The position numbers and the translations under genes are program-made. From positions 1 to 24,605 of the forward strand of contig CABRZP010000021.1 in the NCBI GenBank assembly GCA_902475545.1: 24,605 bases of DNA, in the 5' to 3' direction. Below, one piece after another: positions 23,976 to 24,605 of the stretch. The notes beneath the pieces were generated by a model that saw nothing but the letters and a program-made list of their open reading frames with translations, had not been told where the DNA came from and made no database searches. Position 1 is the stretch's first letter, and each line of letters starts with the position of its first letter. The stretch comes from an uncultured bacterium. Its GTDB lineage: Bacteria > Cyanobacteriota > Vampirovibrionia > Gastranaerophilales > Gastranaerophilaceae.

Positions 23976-24383
23976 ATGATAAAATTAAACAATCTAAATT
24001 TGAAACCTGCAAAAGTAAAAGGAAAAGAATTGTCTATTTCAACAGAAAACAAACTTGTTCAAATCCTGAAAAAAATGCATGAGCGTGCTGAATTAGAAAT
24101 CTTTGATACCTCATATTATCGTACAATTAATGAGCATTTGGTAAATAAAGATAATCAGTTATGTTGCAAGGCTATTGCATTTAATATTTCAAAAGATATG
24201 GATAACAAAGCAAAACATAAATTGGAAATATTAATGCTTCATCCTACTATGAACGTTGAAATAAACAGACCATTAGTGTATGGTTCAAAAGAAGACATTC
24301 TAAAATTCTTAGCTGATAAAAATTCTGTTAAACAAATAATGAATGATATTTCTCAGATGAGTGAAAAACTTATGGAAAGATAA
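23976..24383 (+). CDS. Small hypothetical partner of the RelA/SpoT-fold gene
   Basis: 135 residues, not recognised. Composition is mixed alpha/beta: a helix ENKLVQILKKMHERAEL (24-40), strands around QLCCKAIAFNIS and HKLEILMLHP, and a C-terminal helical region KNSVKQIMNDISQMSEKLM. No signal peptide, membrane segment or catalytic motif is seen. AGAGGT lies just before the ATG, 16 bases after the stop of the RelA/SpoT-fold gene, so both come from one transcript. The size and position would suit an antitoxin or regulator of the upstream enzyme, but that is inference from layout only. Confidence 0.72.
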   Translation: MIKLNNLNLKPAKVKGKELSISTENKLVQILKKMHERAELEIFDTSYYRTINEHLVNKDNQLCCKAIAFNISKDMDNKAKHKLEILMLHPTMNVEINRPLVYGSKEDILKFLADKNSVKQIMNDISQMSEKLMER

Positions 24384-24386
24384 AAA

Positions 24387-24392
24387 TATAAT
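24387..24392 (+). promoter_or_regulatory. Possible -10 box of the J-domain gene
   Basis: Perfect TATAAT four bases after the stop of the preceding gene. No convincing -35 is present. If used, the mRNA would start near 24399 and include the whole hairpin at 24415-24457. Confidence 0.35.
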
Positions 24393-24414
24393 TAAGAAAT
24401 AATTAAAATTAATC

Positions 24415-24457
24415 AAAAATCTTCTATTTTATATTATTATGACAATAGGAGATTTTT
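24415..24457 (+). promoter_or_regulatory. Hairpin covering the ribosome site of the J-domain gene (candidate RNA thermometer)
   Basis: AAAAATCTTCTATT (24415-24428) pairs with AATAGGAGATTTTT (24444-24457) over 14 bp, with one G-U wobble, around a 15-base loop. The Shine-Dalgarno AGGAG (24447-24451) is wholly inside the 3' arm and the ATG begins at 24459. The stem is AT-rich, so it should melt easily. An alternative reading is a weak terminator of the preceding gene, since the arm ends in six T. Confidence 0.55.
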
Positions 24458-24458
24458 T

Positions 24459-24605
24459 ATGAAATACAAAGATTATTACGAAACCCTCGGGGTAAAAAGA
24501 GATGCTACAGAAGCAGAAATTAAATCAGCATATAGAAAATTGGCAAGAAAATTTCACCCTGATGTAAATAAAACTAAAGAAGCAGAAGAAAAATAAAAAG
24601 AAATA
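24459..24605 (+). pseudogene. dnaJ: Start of a J-domain (DnaJ/CbpA-type) gene with an in-frame TAA, partial
   Basis: Encodes the N-terminal J-domain of an Hsp40 co-chaperone, which stimulates DnaK ATPase. Visible: KDYYETLGVKRDATEAEIKS (4-23), the helix AYRKLARKF (24-32) and the essential HPD tripeptide (33-35). After TKEAEEK the frame meets TAA at 24594-24596, codon 46. The following codons read KEI, exactly what the family has after EEKF or EEKY, so the stop replaces one aromatic codon and the frame is otherwise kept. A single base change from TAT or TAC would produce it. It is either a nonsense mutation or a sequence error near the window end. The gene runs off the right edge, so DnaJ cannot be told from CbpA. 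AGGAG lies 7 bases before the ATG but within a hairpin. Confidence 0.65.

Noticed and set aside
24594..24596. Stop-codon reassignment of TAA
   Set aside because: Many intact genes here end with TAA, so a recoded TAA is not plausible; mutation or sequence error is simpler.

Overview
The window is low in GC and gene-dense. It most likely comes from a non-photosynthetic relative of the Cyanobacteria, of the gut Melainabacteria/Gastranaerophilales type. Two genes point there: a Ycf23-like TIM-barrel protein (1870-2628) and a Ycf45-like AAA-R3H protein (11515-13134), both families typical of cyanobacteria and plastids. No photosynthesis gene is present. An MlaE-type lipid-transport permease suggests a two-membrane envelope. 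The lineage call is inference from gene content, because no rRNA is present.

Layout. Bases 1-234 hold the right part of a non-coding inverted-repeat element (copy A) that runs up to the stop codon of mlaE. Next come mlaE and a secreted PDZ-less HtrA-type protease (minus strand), ycf23 (plus), folE2-mazG (minus), two lineage-type hypothetical genes (plus), a TPR-glycosyltransferase protein and two tandem 10-TM metal-exporter-like permeases (minus), and alr plus a shortened dihydrolipoamide dehydrogenase (plus). Ycf45 follows on the minus strand. A 711-base non-coding stretch then contains a MITE-like element (13431-13778) with 23-bp terminal inverted repeats and several internal hairpins; it shares its right end with copy A. 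Downstream are trpS, then ssb-sugar-acid kinase-pdxA in one run. On the minus strand lie a stand-alone PD-(D/E)XK nuclease and a 1301-residue protein carrying two SF1 helicase cores. The right end has a small winged-helix gene, a RelA/SpoT-fold protein with a small partner gene, and the start of a J-domain gene.

Genes that probably work together: FolE2 and MazG (nucleotide handling, 7-bp spacing); the sugar-acid kinase and PdxA (kinase then 4-phosphate dehydrogenase, as in D-threonate catabolism, or a PLP role for PdxA); and the double-core helicase with the Fe-S nuclease (overlapping genes, probably an AddAB/RecBCD-like end-processing machine in an unusual split).

The most interesting signals are: (1) the divergent RelA/SpoT-like synthetase fold at 22514-23959 with its co-transcribed partner; (2) the fused double-helicase plus separate Fe-S nuclease; (3) the MITE family with copies at both 1-234 and 13431-13778; (4) a 14-bp hairpin hiding the ribosome binding site of the J-domain gene, a candidate RNA thermometer; (5) an in-frame TAA within that J-domain. 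Clear terminators lie at 2641-2680, 5327-5354 and 22410-22445. No tRNA, rRNA, CRISPR array or transposase gene was seen.
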